Assembly (NCBI RefSeq): GCF_007679495.1
Contig: NZ_VEGP01000019.1
Location: 1-64,000, forward strand
Length of the DNA: 64,000 nt
Source of the DNA: Paenibacillus sp. 32O-W
Lineage (GTDB): Bacteria > Bacillota > Bacilli > Paenibacillales > NBRC-103111
Direction: 5' to 3'
The position numbers were made by a program, and so were the translations under genes. Positions 18,420 through 26,725 of the stretch are shown here, piece by piece. The notes under the pieces are model-generated. The model worked only from the letters and a program-made list of their open reading frames with translations. It was not told the DNA's origin and made no database searches. How positions within the stretch are numbered: the first letter of the stretch is position 1; each line of letters begins with the position of its first letter.

Positions 18420-19310
18420 TTAACCGATCAGCCGAAGCAGAATCATACCGCAGAAAGCGCAAATAATTCCCGCCGTTTCCTGGCGGTTGAATTTCTCCTT
18501 CAGAAACAATCTGGCATAGAACAGAATAATCAGGACATTCATCGCTACGACCGCCGATACGAGCCCGGTGACTCCAAGCTTGAACGCGGGAAGCAGGAGC
18601 AGCATTCCGGATATGTTGCTGACTCCGACGACGAGTCCCCAGAGAATAGTTTTCGAGAAAGACCAATTTGATTTAGTGTCGGGCGAATTACCGGGTTCCT
18701 TCTGTGCTTCATCAGAGCTCCTTTTGTTCCGTCCCCATAGCCAAGAAATAAAGAACAAAACCATCCCTGTCGCATACATAATGACTAGTGTGGGAATGGT
18801 CTCACCGCCCCATAATACGGCCTGCTTGGAGGCGACGTCGGTTAACCCGAAAGAAATAAGAGTAATGATTCCCCACTGAAGCCCCTTCAAATTCGAGAAC
18901 GAGAGATCACTGGAATAACGGATCAAGATGATGCCGCAAATAATGACAAGAAAAGCGGCCCCTTGCCCCCACGTAAGTGCTTCCCCCCACAAACCGTAAG
19001 CGAGAATAACGACGACAACCGGAGGAAGACCGGCCATAATCGCAATTAAAGAGGCTTTGCCGACCGCAAAACCTTTATACATGGCCGCATTGGCCGTAAA
19101 GGAAAATACCCCCATGAAGAGTCCAATCCAGACTCCGGGAGTCCATTCCGGCTGAACGATGAAATTAAGTCCGACCCCAATGAGCGTTCCGGACAAATAA
19201 ACGGCGAATAAAAGCAAATTGCGATCCAACGGCTTCTGGGAAGACCATTGATACAGAATTCCTCTTAGCCCAAAGCATAGGCAGGCTAAACCAGCATAAA
19301 CAAGCCACAT
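18420..19310 (-). CDS. DMT-superfamily (EamA) transporter, 296 aa
   Basis: Integral membrane protein with about ten hydrophobic helices arranged as two EamA repeats of five helices. The first repeat spans about 1-140 and the second about 160-296, joined by a polar loop (GRNKRSSDEAQKEPGNSPDT). Family members export or import amino acids, sugars or other metabolites; the substrate cannot be read here. The final segment GIICAFCGMILLRLIG matches the usual end of EamA proteins. An AAAGGAT lies upstream of ATG 19310. It stands alone, divergent from trpB. Confidence 0.85.
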   Translation of the reverse strand: MWLVYAGLACLCFGLRGILYQWSSQKPLDRNLLLFAVYLSGTLIGVGLNFIVQPEWTPGVWIGLFMGVFSFTANAAMYKGFAVGKASLIAIMAGLPPVVVVILAYGLWGEALTWGQGAAFLVIICGIILIRYSSDLSFSNLKGLQWGIITLISFGLTDVASKQAVLWGGETIPTLVIMYATGMVLFFISWLWGRNKRSSDEAQKEPGNSPDTKSNWSFSKTILWGLVVGVSNISGMLLLLPAFKLGVTGLVSAVVAMNVLIILFYARLFLKEKFNRQETAGIICAFCGMILLRLIG

Positions 19311-19408
19311 TGTACTACTCAGATCCTTTCTGTCATTCTATCAGGCTGTGCCAAGTCACTCTAACCACTATAGGCAGACTCACGAATTCCGTCAAGGAGG
19401 GAATCTTT

Positions 19409-19585
19409 ATGCTGGTGAACCGGCGAGAAGAAAACCGGCCCCCCCATTTCAGCATTGATCTGATAAGAAGCACTGGCTCTCCCGGCAAAGAAGCATCATC
19501 TCTCATCCTAAAAGCGGGAGGGTTCCGGAATTTAGTATTCATGACAAAAGGACGGGATTCTAGTAAAATGAGGTGGACAGCTTAG
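19409..19585 (+). CDS. Small hypothetical protein, 58 aa (doubtful)
   Basis: The frame starting at ATG 19409 has an excellent ribosome binding site (AAGGAGGG about 7 bases upstream) in the space between the divergent DMT transporter and trpB. The protein, beginning MLVNRREENRPPHFSIDLIR, is basic with no recognisable domain or membrane segment. It could be a real small gene or a trpB leader whose translation has no product of note. There is no T-box or tryptophan-rich leader peptide visible. Confidence 0.35.
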   Translation: MLVNRREENRPPHFSIDLIRSTGSPGKEASSLILKAGGFRNLVFMTKGRDSSKMRWTA

Positions 19586-19646
19586 TGCAGCCAACCTTAA
19601 TCGCTAAACTTTGAAAAATTTGATTGTCTATCGGGAGGGTTTAAGA

Positions 19647-20807
19647 ATGAGTGCGGAACAGCAAGCGGGTTATTTCGGTTCATTCGGGGGCAGCTTTATT
19701 CCTCCGGATTTGCAGCAGGCCATGGATTACTTGGCGGAGCAGTTCGAGAAATATAAGAATGACCCCGAGTTTACTGAGGAGTACAAGTATTATTTGAAGG
19801 AATATGTCGGCCGGGAAAACCCTCTCACGTATGCCAAGCATTTGACCGAGAAGCTCGGCGGGGCCAAAATTTATTTGAAGAGGGAAGATTTAAACCATAC
19901 CGGTTCTCATAAAATCAACAATGTGCTGGGTCAAATCCTGCTGGCGAAGCGGATGGGGGCCAAACGGGTCATTGCCGAAACAGGAGCGGGACAGCATGGA
20001 GTGGCTACCGCCACGGTCTGTGCCATGTTCGGAATGGAATGCGTTATTTATATGGGAGCCGAGGACACCCGCCGTCAGGCGCTGAATGTATTCCGTATGG
20101 AGCTGCTGGGGGCCAAGGTAGTACCGGTCAACAAAGGGCAGGGAAGGCTGAAGGACGCGGTTGATGAGGCTCTGGAAGACCTGGTGGCCAATTACAAGAA
20201 TACGTTCTATTTGCTCGGATCCGCCGTAGGGCCTCATCCGTTTCCAACGATGGTGAAGCATTTCCAATCGATTATCAGCGAGGAATCGAAGAGGCAGATT
20301 ATGGAGAAAGAAGGCCGCTTGCCGAATGCGGTCATCGCTTGTATGGGAGGAGGAAGCAACGGCATCGGTTCGTTCGCGCATTATATTGATGAGCCGTCCG
20401 TCCGGTTAATCGGAGTGGAGCCCGATCAAGCCCCGACCCTGACGCAAGGCGTGCCGGGAATGCTGCATGGATTTAAATGTCTCGTTCTGCTCGATGAGAA
20501 CGGCGAACCGCGGAAAACTTACTCCATCGCCGCCGGTCTGGATTATCCGGGAATTGGACCGGAGCACAGCTATTTGAAAGAATCCGGCCGCGCCGAATAC
20601 TATACCGTTACCAACGAGGAAGTGCTTGAAGCTTTCCAGGTGCTCTCCCGCACCGAAGGAATTATACCGGCCCTGGAAAGTGCTCATGCGGTTGCTTATG
20701 CTCTGAAATTGGCCCCGATCCTGGATAAGGATCAATTATTGATCGTTAACTTGTCCGGCCGTGGTGACAAGGATGTCGAGCAGGTATTCGAAATGCTTAA
20801 TAAATAA
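19647..20807 (+). CDS. trpB: Tryptophan synthase beta subunit
   Basis: PLP enzyme that condenses indole with L-serine to make tryptophan. Start ATG 19647 follows GGGAGGG. The 386-residue length is normal for TrpB1. The PLP lysine is K89 in HTGSHKINN, with the glutamate loop [13 protein letters not shown]. The phosphate-binding GGGSNGIG and the C-terminal SGRGDKD are also present. TrpB normally works as an alpha2-beta2 complex with TrpA and is encoded in the trp operon; here no other trp gene is adjacent. It is therefore either a relocated main copy or a second trpB used for indole salvage. A bidirectional terminator follows. Confidence 0.95.
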   Translation: MSAEQQAGYFGSFGGSFIPPDLQQAMDYLAEQFEKYKNDPEFTEEYKYYLKEYVGRENPLTYAKHLTEKLGGAKIYLKREDLNHTGSHKINNVLGQILLAKRMGAKRVIAETGAGQHGVATATVCAMFGMECVIYMGAEDTRRQALNVFRMELLGAKVVPVNKGQGRLKDAVDEALEDLVANYKNTFYLLGSAVGPHPFPTMVKHFQSIISEESKRQIMEKEGRLPNAVIACMGGGSNGIGSFAHYIDEPSVRLIGVEPDQAPTLTQGVPGMLHGFKCLVLLDENGEPRKTYSIAAGLDYPGIGPEHSYLKESGRAEYYTVTNEEVLEAFQVLSRTEGIIPALESAHAVAYALKLAPILDKDQLLIVNLSGRGDKDVEQVFEMLNK

Positions 20808-20814
20808 AAATGAG

Positions 20815-20850
20815 AAGGAACGGGGGATGATATTCCCTCGTTCCTTATTC
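20815..20850. terminator. Bidirectional terminator between trpB and the SDR gene
   Basis: A 13-bp stem AAGGAACGGGGGA / TCCCTCGTTCCTT with one wobble pair around a TGATAT loop. It ends in the stop codon of the convergent gene. Confidence 0.75.
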
Positions 20851-21603
20851 GTAAATCATTCGGATCGTCATGCCCCCGTCAATGATCAGGTTCTGGCCGG
20901 TAATAAAACCGGACTGCGGCCCGGTCAAATAAAGGCAGGCTTCGGCAATATCGTCCGGGGTGCCGACTCGGCCTACCGGATGCTGCTTCTTGTCCCGCTC
21001 ACTATGCTGTGGCAGGGTGGCACGCGAGGATAACTGCCAGTCGCATGTTTCGATCCAACCCGGGCTGACGGCATTCACCCGGATTCCATACGGCCCCAGA
21101 CTGACGGCCATGGAATGGGTCAGAGCCAGCAGTCCTCCCTTGGATGCGGAGTAGGCTTCCGTATCCGGCTCGGACATGAGCGCCCTCGTTGACGCAATAT
21201 GCAGAATGCTGCCTCCTCCCTGTGTTCTCATCACCTGTGCGGCTTGCTGTGAACAGAGGAAGGCACCACGCAAATTGACGGCTATGACGCGGTCGAAATC
21301 GTCGGCAGACAGCTCCATCATCGGCGCATTGCAGCTGATACCTGCGTTATTCACCAGTACGTCAATTCGCCCGTATTCTTCCATCGTCAGGCGAAACCAG
21401 CGCTTGACCGCTTCTTCATCGGCGATATCGACGCACATGAACATGGCCTGCCCGCCGATCTGCCGGATTTCCCGAATGACTTCGAATCCGGCTTCTTTGT
21501 CTATGTCGGCTATGGAAACCAAATATCCGCAGGAAGCAAATTTCCAGGCAACGGCCCTTCCGATTCCTTGTCCTCCTCCTGTTATCATGACCACTCGGTT
21601 CAT
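20845..21603 (-). CDS. Short-chain dehydrogenase/reductase (SDR), 252 aa
   Basis: NAD(P)-dependent oxidoreductase of the classical SDR family. Rossmann motif TGGGQGIG at residues 8-15, NNAG near 88, and catalytic serine in SILHIASTRA. YSASKGG supplies the Tyr-x3-Lys pair. The C-terminal SGFITGQNLIIDGGMT is the typical end. D37 in ADID after the second strand suggests NAD preference. The ATG at 21603 is chosen because AAGGAGGG precedes it and the following MNRVVMITGG starts the first beta strand; longer upstream frames lack a site. The substrate is unknown; similar proteins are often annotated as glucose or 3-oxoacyl dehydrogenases. Confidence 0.9.
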   Translation of the reverse strand: MNRVVMITGGGQGIGRAVAWKFASCGYLVSIADIDKEAGFEVIREIRQIGGQAMFMCVDIADEEAVKRWFRLTMEEYGRIDVLVNNAGISCNAPMMELSADDFDRVIAVNLRGAFLCSQQAAQVMRTQGGGSILHIASTRALMSEPDTEAYSASKGGLLALTHSMAVSLGPYGIRVNAVSPGWIETCDWQLSSRATLPQHSERDKKQHPVGRVGTPDDIAEACLYLTGPQSGFITGQNLIIDGGMTIRMIYE

Positions 21604-21624
21604 ATTGACCCTCCTTCTTGCAGC

Positions 21625-21654
21625 TTGACGGTACCGTACCGAAAGCATTAAAAT
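21625..21654 (+). promoter_or_regulatory. Possible sigma-A promoter of the terminator-ending element
   Basis: TTGACG at 21625-21630 and TAAAAT at 21649-21654 are separated by 18 bases. Transcription would run through the element ending at the terminator at 21740. Confidence 0.45.
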
Positions 21655-21740
21655 GGGACAAACTTTCTAATTGGCATAAAAAAGCTAACTTTAAAACCGG
21701 GTTATTCGTCTTCGAAGAGGCTCCGTTAGGAGCTTTTTTT
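21643..21740 (+). ncRNA. Candidate small RNA element, copy 1
   Basis: A stretch of about 97 bases nearly identical to 56500-56595, ending in GCTCC-GTTA-GGAGC plus a T-run (21720-21740). Internal conserved words include TTTCTAATTGGCATAAAA, TTAAAACCGGGTTATTCG and GTCTTCGAAGAGG. It has no coding potential. A promoter-like pair lies just upstream in this copy. It may be a small RNA or leader; no known riboswitch family fits. Confidence 0.5.
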
Positions 21741-21795
21741 ATATTTCATCGGTAAACGCACCCGTCCTAAGGACGGCGATAGCCGTTTATCCTTG
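21740..21795 (+). repeat. Structured intergenic repeat, copy B
   Basis: ATATTTCATCGGTAAACG, then CCCGTCC-TAA-GGACGG, then GATAGCCGTTTATCCTTG. The outer arms GGTAAACG/CGTTTATCC and the inner arms CGTCC/GGACG pair. It lacks the AT-rich 5' hairpin and begins right at the T-run of the preceding terminator. Confidence 0.75.
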
Positions 21796-22003
21796 GCGGG
21801 GTCATTTCATTATACGGAAAGCTAGAGAAATATGGAAATGTTCGTTGCTTTTTCGATAAAGGTTCGAATACTATAGAACTAGTACATAAGATAATAGGAA
21901 ACGTAAGATGTATCAATCATTCAGCTCGGGCTGAACACAAGCCGAACTTGCATCATGGACGGTAGGAAGATACATTTCGTCGGCTTGCGAAAGGAGGCAG
22001 GAC

Positions 22004-22324
22004 ATGGGTTCACCGAGAGGAAACCGGCCGAACAGGCCCATTACCTATCAGATCGGATGGAGAAAAGGCAGGATTGAATATGATCCGGCGGGAAAGGGGA
22101 GCAAGGACCACGGACATTCGGGTTCGAAACCGGGCTCCAGAGCCGGAATCGCCACATATCCCGCAGAACGTCCTACCTTAACGGGAATAGCCGGTTTGCT
22201 GTGGAAAAGGCTGCCTTTCGTTCCGTTGAAGGCCGCTGAAGTGCTGCTGTGGGCACTGCCTGCTGTCAGTTTTGCCATGATTATTTGGCTCGTGCATTCG
22301 CTGATTCATATAGGGAAGGGGTGA
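22004..22324 (+). CDS. Small membrane protein of unknown function, 106 aa
   Basis: GAAAGGAGG precedes ATG 22004, so the start is firm. The N-terminal 50 residues are basic and glycine/proline-rich (MGSPRGNRPNRPITYQIGWR) and probably cytosolic or surface-exposed. A single strong hydrophobic helix lies near the C-terminus (about 77-102). No family is recognised. It is followed after 5 bases by another membrane protein in the same direction, so the two are probably an operon and may act together in the envelope. Confidence 0.65.
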   Translation: MGSPRGNRPNRPITYQIGWRKGRIEYDPAGKGSKDHGHSGSKPGSRAGIATYPAERPTLTGIAGLLWKRLPFVPLKAAEVLLWALPAVSFAMIIWLVHSLIHIGKG

Positions 22325-22329
22325 CCGGC

Positions 22330-22779
22330 ATGTACACTACGTGGGCGATTTTTGCCGGAGTCGTTGGATTGATAGTGACTGGAGCGGCCGTTTTTACAGT
22401 GTGGCATGTCTATTTTGCGGCACAGCAGGATGCGGACAGGCAGGGAAAGCCTGCGCCCGGACACTCACTGGAATCGAGAGTAAGCTCCTACTTTTTGCAA
22501 TGGACCGTGCTTGATTATGTAATGCTCGGGTTGATCGTAACCGGCCTGCTGTTTCTATTTGTCGATTTATTGGCGGTAATGCGCAATCCCGGCCGATTTC
22601 CGTATCATCATCATGCTTACCTGATGGTGGGCTTTGTGTTCAGCTTTCTGGGCACGCTGTTCATGGTCGTTCGTCTTGCCTTGACCTTACAGAGTATACG
22701 TCCTTCTGCGACGGGGGAAGAGCATCATGATCAGCCAGAGCAGACTGACCCCGCCGAACAAGGGATACAGAACGGATAG
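22330..22779 (+). CDS. Membrane protein of unknown function, 149 aa
   Basis: Three hydrophobic helices are visible: residues about 5-30, 60-82 and 92-115. A histidine-rich PYHHHAY loop lies between the last two, and the C-terminal tail is acidic (EEHHDQPEQTDPAEQ). GGAAGGGG lies about 10 bases before ATG 22330, directly after the stop of the preceding small membrane protein, so they are co-transcribed. The last 93 bases overlap the 3' end of the convergent YkvI-like gene. The histidine cluster could bind metal, but that is only a suggestion. No family is recognised. Confidence 0.65.
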   Translation: MYTTWAIFAGVVGLIVTGAAVFTVWHVYFAAQQDADRQGKPAPGHSLESRVSSYFLQWTVLDYVMLGLIVTGLLFLFVDLLAVMRNPGRFPYHHHAYLMVGFVFSFLGTLFMVVRLALTLQSIRPSATGEEHHDQPEQTDPAEQGIQNG

Positions 22780-23733
22780 CAGCTTGCTGAATCCGATTTG
22801 GCTGACCAGATAGCTGACAGCAAGAATAAGGACGATCCCTTGAGTCCGGGAGATTCGGGTCCGCTGCTCTAACTGGAGAGTGAGTCCGTATGCATCCGCA
22901 ATAAAAGTGGTGAAGATTTCTCCGAAAATAACGAAAACATACAGCAATTGAATGACGGGGCCCAGGTGGCGGATAATTTGTCCCATAGGAATTTCGAACT
23001 GAGCTATATCCGGCATCCGTGCGGCCAATGCGATATGAGCGGCCAAGAGCATTACCCCGATGCCGATCCCTCCGATAAGCCCTCCCCAGAACAGGACCGA
23101 ACGGTCCCGAATGGCTGAGCCAAGCGGTACCAGAACCGCTTGCGCCATAGCCAAATTGAATGCGCTATATAGGAAAGGGGAGAACCATACCCTCCATGCG
23201 GAAGAGTCGGTGGACAACTGCAGCCATTGGCCGGCGTTAGGCAAGCTCAGGGTTGACCAGACGACAATGACCGAGAAGATCATCATAACAGGAACAACGA
23301 TAGAGTTAACGACCAATATCCCCTGAATACCCCGGGTCAGTACCAGGTAAGAGAAGATGATCGTCAGAAGGAGTCCCGCCTGATAGGACATGTTCAGTTG
23401 TTCCTTGAACAGAGAACCGGCTCCGGCCAGCATAATCGTCGTCACGCCGAAGAGTACGATCATGGTAAACAGACTGACATAATTTCCGATTCGCTCCCCG
23501 AACAATATCCGATTGAGATCCTCATAAGACTGTGCCTCCAATTTATGGGCCATCAGCATAATTTTAATCCCGATCCATGTGAAGAACAGACAGGAGAGGC
23601 CGATGGTGAATGCGGCAGCAGAACCGTACCGGGTATAGAACTGCAAAATTTCCTGTCCGGTAGCAAACCCGGCTCCGACAACGGTTCCGATGTAGGTAAA
23701 GGCAACCTGCATAATCTTCCCTGTCCTGCGCAT
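22687..23733 (-). CDS. YkvI-family membrane protein (APC-superfamily transporter-like), 348 aa
   Basis: A membrane protein with about ten transmembrane helices. Helix 1, QVAFTYIGTVVGAGFATGQE, is the diagnostic YkvI-type start with the broken-helix GAGFATG motif of LeuT-fold transporters. The B. subtilis YkvI family has no assigned substrate; similar folds carry amino acids or branched-chain compounds with sodium or protons. A purine-rich AAGGGGG lies 11 bases before ATG 23733. The 3' end overlaps the convergent membrane-protein gene by 93 bases, so either gene could affect the other's messenger. Confidence 0.85.
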   Translation of the reverse strand: MRRTGKIMQVAFTYIGTVVGAGFATGQEILQFYTRYGSAAAFTIGLSCLFFTWIGIKIMLMAHKLEAQSYEDLNRILFGERIGNYVSLFTMIVLFGVTTIMLAGAGSLFKEQLNMSYQAGLLLTIIFSYLVLTRGIQGILVVNSIVVPVMMIFSVIVVWSTLSLPNAGQWLQLSTDSSAWRVWFSPFLYSAFNLAMAQAVLVPLGSAIRDRSVLFWGGLIGGIGIGVMLLAAHIALAARMPDIAQFEIPMGQIIRHLGPVIQLLYVFVIFGEIFTTFIADAYGLTLQLEQRTRISRTQGIVLILAVSYLVSQIGFSKLLSVLYPLFGGVSLLWLIMMLFPRRRRTYTL

Positions 23734-23833
23734 AAAAATAAAGCCCCCTTGTCCACACCATTAATATAAGGTATGTCCAAGAGGGAGCGGGCATGACTAT
23801 TGGATTGCAAACTATCTCTTGTTTCCGGCCAGC

Positions 23834-24511
23834 CTATTGCTTCTGGGCATCATCGAACAATTTGATCGACTGGATTTTCCCTGTTTTGGAATCGATGTCG
23901 AGCCTGAGCACGGTAGCTTCGTTAGAATAAGCCATGACGTAGTTGGTGGTCGTATCCGGCTCGCCCAGAGCCTTGATGGCATCGGCTGCTTTCTGTCCGA
24001 GCTTCAAACCGTTCAGACCCGGGTCGATATCGATCGAATCAATGCTGACAAATTCAACCTTGTCGGAACGATTGATTCCTACGGTAAAATCCGAATAATC
24101 CAACACCGTGATGGGATCGGTCGGATCATCCATAACAAATTCGTTGTCAGGTTCTCCAAACTTGTCCAGGACGGTCTGCCTGCTATCCGAGATGGACAGT
24201 CCCATCAGCAACGGTCTTTCGCTGCTGTAGGCTTCTATTTCGGGCTTGTTCCGATCAGGCGTCATCGATTGGGCCGTTCCGGAAGGAGGTTCGCCCTCCT
24301 GTGGTACGAAGACAGGAGTGCCGTTAACCGGTGCCCCCTCTCGGGATTCGAAAGGGGAAGGGGCGGGCTGGGACTCATTCAGCTTGTCGTTCATTGTCGA
24401 AGGAGACGGGGCCGGTTGAGCTTCCTTGCCGCCGCTTTGGCAGGCAGTGAGAGCGGCGGCAGCGGCACAGGCCAGTCCAACCAGGGCGACCCTTCTAATA
24501 AAGGGGTACAT
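23834..24511 (-). CDS. Putative lipoprotein, 225 aa
   Basis: Start ATG 24511 follows AAAGGA. Residues 1-22 form a lipoprotein signal peptide with lipobox LTAC, so the mature protein is attached to the outer face of the membrane by a lipidated cysteine. A low-complexity Pro/Ser/Gln linker follows (about 25-90). The folded part, about 95-225, contains two similar segments: SISDSRQTVLDKFGEPDNEFV and GLKLGQKAADAIKALGEPDTT. These look like SmpA/BamE-like or DUF4309-type repeats, known from Paenibacillus stress lipoproteins. Function is unknown. Confidence 0.75.
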   Translation of the reverse strand: MYPFIRRVALVGLACAAAAALTACQSGGKEAQPAPSPSTMNDKLNESQPAPSPFESREGAPVNGTPVFVPQEGEPPSGTAQSMTPDRNKPEIEAYSSERPLLMGLSISDSRQTVLDKFGEPDNEFVMDDPTDPITVLDYSDFTVGINRSDKVEFVSIDSIDIDPGLNGLKLGQKAADAIKALGEPDTTTNYVMAYSNEATVLRLDIDSKTGKIQSIKLFDDAQKQ

Positions 24512-24792
24512 GATTTTTCTAGTCCTTTCAATTGTACTGTAATGAGGTACGTTCCATTCTTTTCTATACTTATATAGACAACTTAAACGCGTCGAAAGTT
24601 TCACTTTTTTTGTAAAAAAACAAAAAAAGTTGTCTCTTGATCAAGACGGACCGGCTGTGATAAGTTTTTAATCAAACCATATGCAAAGGATGCTGTTTCT
24701 TCTTCCGTTATGACTATGCCAGTAATGGGAGTGAAGGTCGGCTTAAATGGGAAGTAGCATTTTGTGTCAAGTTGGGGAGGCTGAGTTTTGTT

Positions 24793-25365
24793 ATGGAACG
24801 GTTAAAACAACAAATACGCGAGCATGGAAAAATTTTATCGGATAAGGTTCTTAAGCTGGATGCCTTGCTGAATCACCAAGTGGAGCCTTCTCTTATTATG
24901 GAAATGGGGCAAGAATTTGCACGAAGATTTCAGGGGGATAACATTACGAAAGTGATTACAGTGGAATCTTCCGGGATCCCGGTTGCTTTCGCAACGGCTT
25001 GTCATCTTGGGGTTCCCATGGTTTTCGCCAAGCGCAAGAAGACGCTGACGACCGATGAGGATTGTTATATGGAACGGGTTCCTTCCTTCACCAAAGGAAT
25101 TGTAACGGATATAATGGTATCCAAATCGTTCCTGTCTCCGCAAGACCGGCTGCTCTTCATTGATGATATTATTGCAAATGGGGATGCAGCCCGAGGCTTG
25201 ATTCGGATTATCGAGCGGGCCGGAAGCCAATTGGCAGGAATGGGGATTGTCGTAGAGAAGTCCTTTCAGAAAGGGGCGCAAACGATCAGGGAACAGGGAA
25301 TCCGCTTGGAATCTCTGGTCAACATAACCGGATTAACGGATGGGATCATTCACTTCGGTTCCTGA
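24793..25365 (+). CDS. xpt: Xanthine phosphoribosyltransferase
   Basis: Cytosolic purine-salvage enzyme that joins xanthine and PRPP to give XMP. At 190 residues it has normal Xpt length. The family start MERLKQQIREHGKILSDKVLK is clear. The PRPP-binding loop is LFIDDIIANGDAARGL, with the base-binding/flexible region near AKRKKTLTTDE. Start ATG 24793 has GGGGAGG 12 bases upstream; the frame extends to TTG 24772 but that would overlap the ribosome binding site. Bacillus xpt genes usually have a guanine riboswitch; no such conserved loop sequences are seen upstream here. The AzgA-type purine permease at 51.7 kb may act in the same salvage. Confidence 0.93.
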   Translation: MERLKQQIREHGKILSDKVLKLDALLNHQVEPSLIMEMGQEFARRFQGDNITKVITVESSGIPVAFATACHLGVPMVFAKRKKTLTTDEDCYMERVPSFTKGIVTDIMVSKSFLSPQDRLLFIDDIIANGDAARGLIRIIERAGSQLAGMGIVVEKSFQKGAQTIREQGIRLESLVNITGLTDGIIHFGS

Positions 25366-25485
25366 TTTTGCAAGAATCTGCCGAGCGGGATTAGGCAGGT
25401 GGATTTTGACAGACGTTCTTTACCTTCCCAACCTTGTTGTTTTTCGTTATAATTAAATCAGACTATAGAGAGAGGAGGCATTGCT

Positions 25486-25803
25486 ATGGGGAAAGAGAAC
25501 GTGCCGGTGGACTATTTCAAGACGAAGCTGAGGGAAGCCAAAGTTCATTTTGAACGTGCCCTGGACTGCAAGCATACAGAATTCGACGACTTGTATCCCT
25601 ATATGATAGAGCATCCCCAATTCTTCTGGTACAAACGCTATGTAGCTTGGTCGGAATTGTTGACGATCGTTAAGCTGTGCGGTGAACTCGAGGTTAATTG
25701 GAAAGAGCAATTTACTCCTCAACAGATCAATTACATTGAGTCAAGAGTGATGTCCGGAACAGTGTTGGATTGCTGGTATGAGTCGAAAGAGCATGTCGGT
25801 TGA
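25486..25803 (+). CDS. Conserved hypothetical protein, 105 aa
   Basis: A soluble, mixed-charge protein with no recognised domain. It is mostly predicted helical, with aromatic-rich stretches (MIEHPQFFWYKRYVAWSELL). GAGAGAGGAGG precedes ATG 25486 and an excellent terminator follows at 25832, so it is a complete single-gene unit downstream of xpt. There is no signal peptide or membrane segment. A function cannot be proposed. Confidence 0.65.
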   Translation: MGKENVPVDYFKTKLREAKVHFERALDCKHTEFDDLYPYMIEHPQFFWYKRYVAWSELLTIVKLCGELEVNWKEQFTPQQINYIESRVMSGTVLDCWYESKEHVG

Positions 25804-25831
25804 CAGCCTTCGGGATAACGAATCGGATACG

Positions 25832-25866
25832 ACCTAAAAGCGGCTTCGCTTTTAGGTCTTTATATT
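25832..25866 (+). terminator. Rho-independent terminator
   Basis: GACCTAAAAGC-GGCTTC-GCTTTTAGGTC, an 11-bp perfect stem, followed by TTTATATT. Confidence 0.85.
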
Positions 25867-25885
25867 ACTATCCGCAGCATGCGGA

Positions 25886-26203
25886 TCACAGCTCATGAGG
25901 CAAAATGTTCATGCTCTCGATATGCTTCCTTGTTTCTGGAGTTCCTAACTGATGCAGCATTTGATAAATTTGCTGCAGGTTGGCATCATACCATTCATTT
26001 TCTTTATCATGGGAATATTCGCGGAAAGGGATGACGGCTCTGGCGGCAGTACTGATTTCCGAAGCGGATGTATCTTCGAATAATTCCTGCAGCTTGTCCA
26101 ATTCATCATCGGTTGCCTGAATAACGAACTCGTAATTCAAGGCTTGCTGATCCTGCAGAATCTCGCCGGGGGCGACCGCTACATAGTATGTTTTTTTCTC
26201 CAC
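25886..26203 (-). CDS. Conserved hypothetical protein, 105 aa
   Basis: Cytosolic protein beginning MEKKTYYVAVAPGEIL. It shows alternating beta and helical segments: a strand at YYVAVAPGEI, another at YEFVIQATDDE, helices at DELDKLQELFED and NLQQIYQMLHQL. No catalytic motif or family is recognised. The sequence GGAAGGAGAGCGACACCC lies shortly before ATG 26203. It is convergent with the preceding 105-residue gene and shares its terminator region. Confidence 0.6.
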   Translation of the reverse strand: MEKKTYYVAVAPGEILQDQQALNYEFVIQATDDELDKLQELFEDTSASEISTAARAVIPFREYSHDKENEWYDANLQQIYQMLHQLGTPETRKHIESMNILPHEL

Positions 26204-26512
26204 GGGTGTCGCTCTCCTTCCATAAACCGAATCTTTACAGAGCTTCTCTCAGTCAATTACTTTGTATATATAGAGCAAAAAAACCAACCTTATATCCTAT
26301 ATTGCCCCGAAGAAACCATGTTATGTATGTCCGTTGGCCATAACTACATGAATTAGCTTACTATGGATATAAAGAAGATCAAGAGGCCTGGCCAAAAGGC
26401 CGTGAATAGAAAACAAATCGGGAGCATTTGGTATTATACCAAGGGCAACGAATTAATACGGCATGAAGAGATGAATAACAGGAGCAATAAATTAAGTCGG
26501 GAGGCGATAAAT
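26204..26512. other. AT-rich intergenic region
   Basis: About 300 bases with promoter-like AT tracts (for example TATATATAGAG near 26265). The frame upstream of ATG 26513 could extend the next gene leftwards to 26363 or 26471, but no ribosome binding site supports that. Confidence 0.35.
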
Positions 26513-26725
26513 ATGATTTCGGATGAAGAACTGGATCGTTATCGGTTGGATGGAACGAGGGTAAGGGTGGTCAGAGATGCGGACCCTGCCAACGATGTAA
26601 GAGGCTTCGTTATGGCCTGGGACGATAAAACGGTACTAATCCGCAAAATGAACCGGAAAGTCATCAAATTGGACCGAAATTATATATACCAACCGTACAA
26701 TGAGGAGCGGAAGCTGCCGGAATGA
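26513..26725 (+). CDS. Conserved hypothetical protein, 70 aa, coupled to cbiZ
   Basis: Start ATG 26513 follows GGGAGG at 8 bases. The small basic protein reads MISDEELDRYRLDGTRVRVV, then NDVRGFVMAWDDKTVLIRKMNRKVIKLDRNYIY. This pattern of five short strands suggests a small SH3-like or PRC-barrel-like beta fold, which is inference. Its stop overlaps the start of cbiZ by four bases (ATGA), so the two are translationally coupled. Function unknown. Confidence 0.7.
   Translation: MISDEELDRYRLDGTRVRVVRDADPANDVRGFVMAWDDKTVLIRKMNRKVIKLDRNYIYQPYNEERKLPE

Larger units (their letters stand above)
21604..22003. other. Intergenic region with two stacked elements
   Basis: Contains a possible small-RNA unit ending in a terminator (21643-21740), fused to copy B of the structured intergenic repeat (21740-21795). 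About 200 AT-rich bases follow before the next gene; no other gene is seen. Confidence 0.55.

Noticed and set aside
19311-19646. T-box or tryptophan leader before trpB
   Set aside because: No T-box motif, no specifier stem and no tryptophan-rich leader peptide.
24600-24792. Guanine riboswitch before xpt
   Set aside because: The conserved purine-riboswitch loop sequences are not present; the space holds only an AT-rich hairpin and ordinary sequence.
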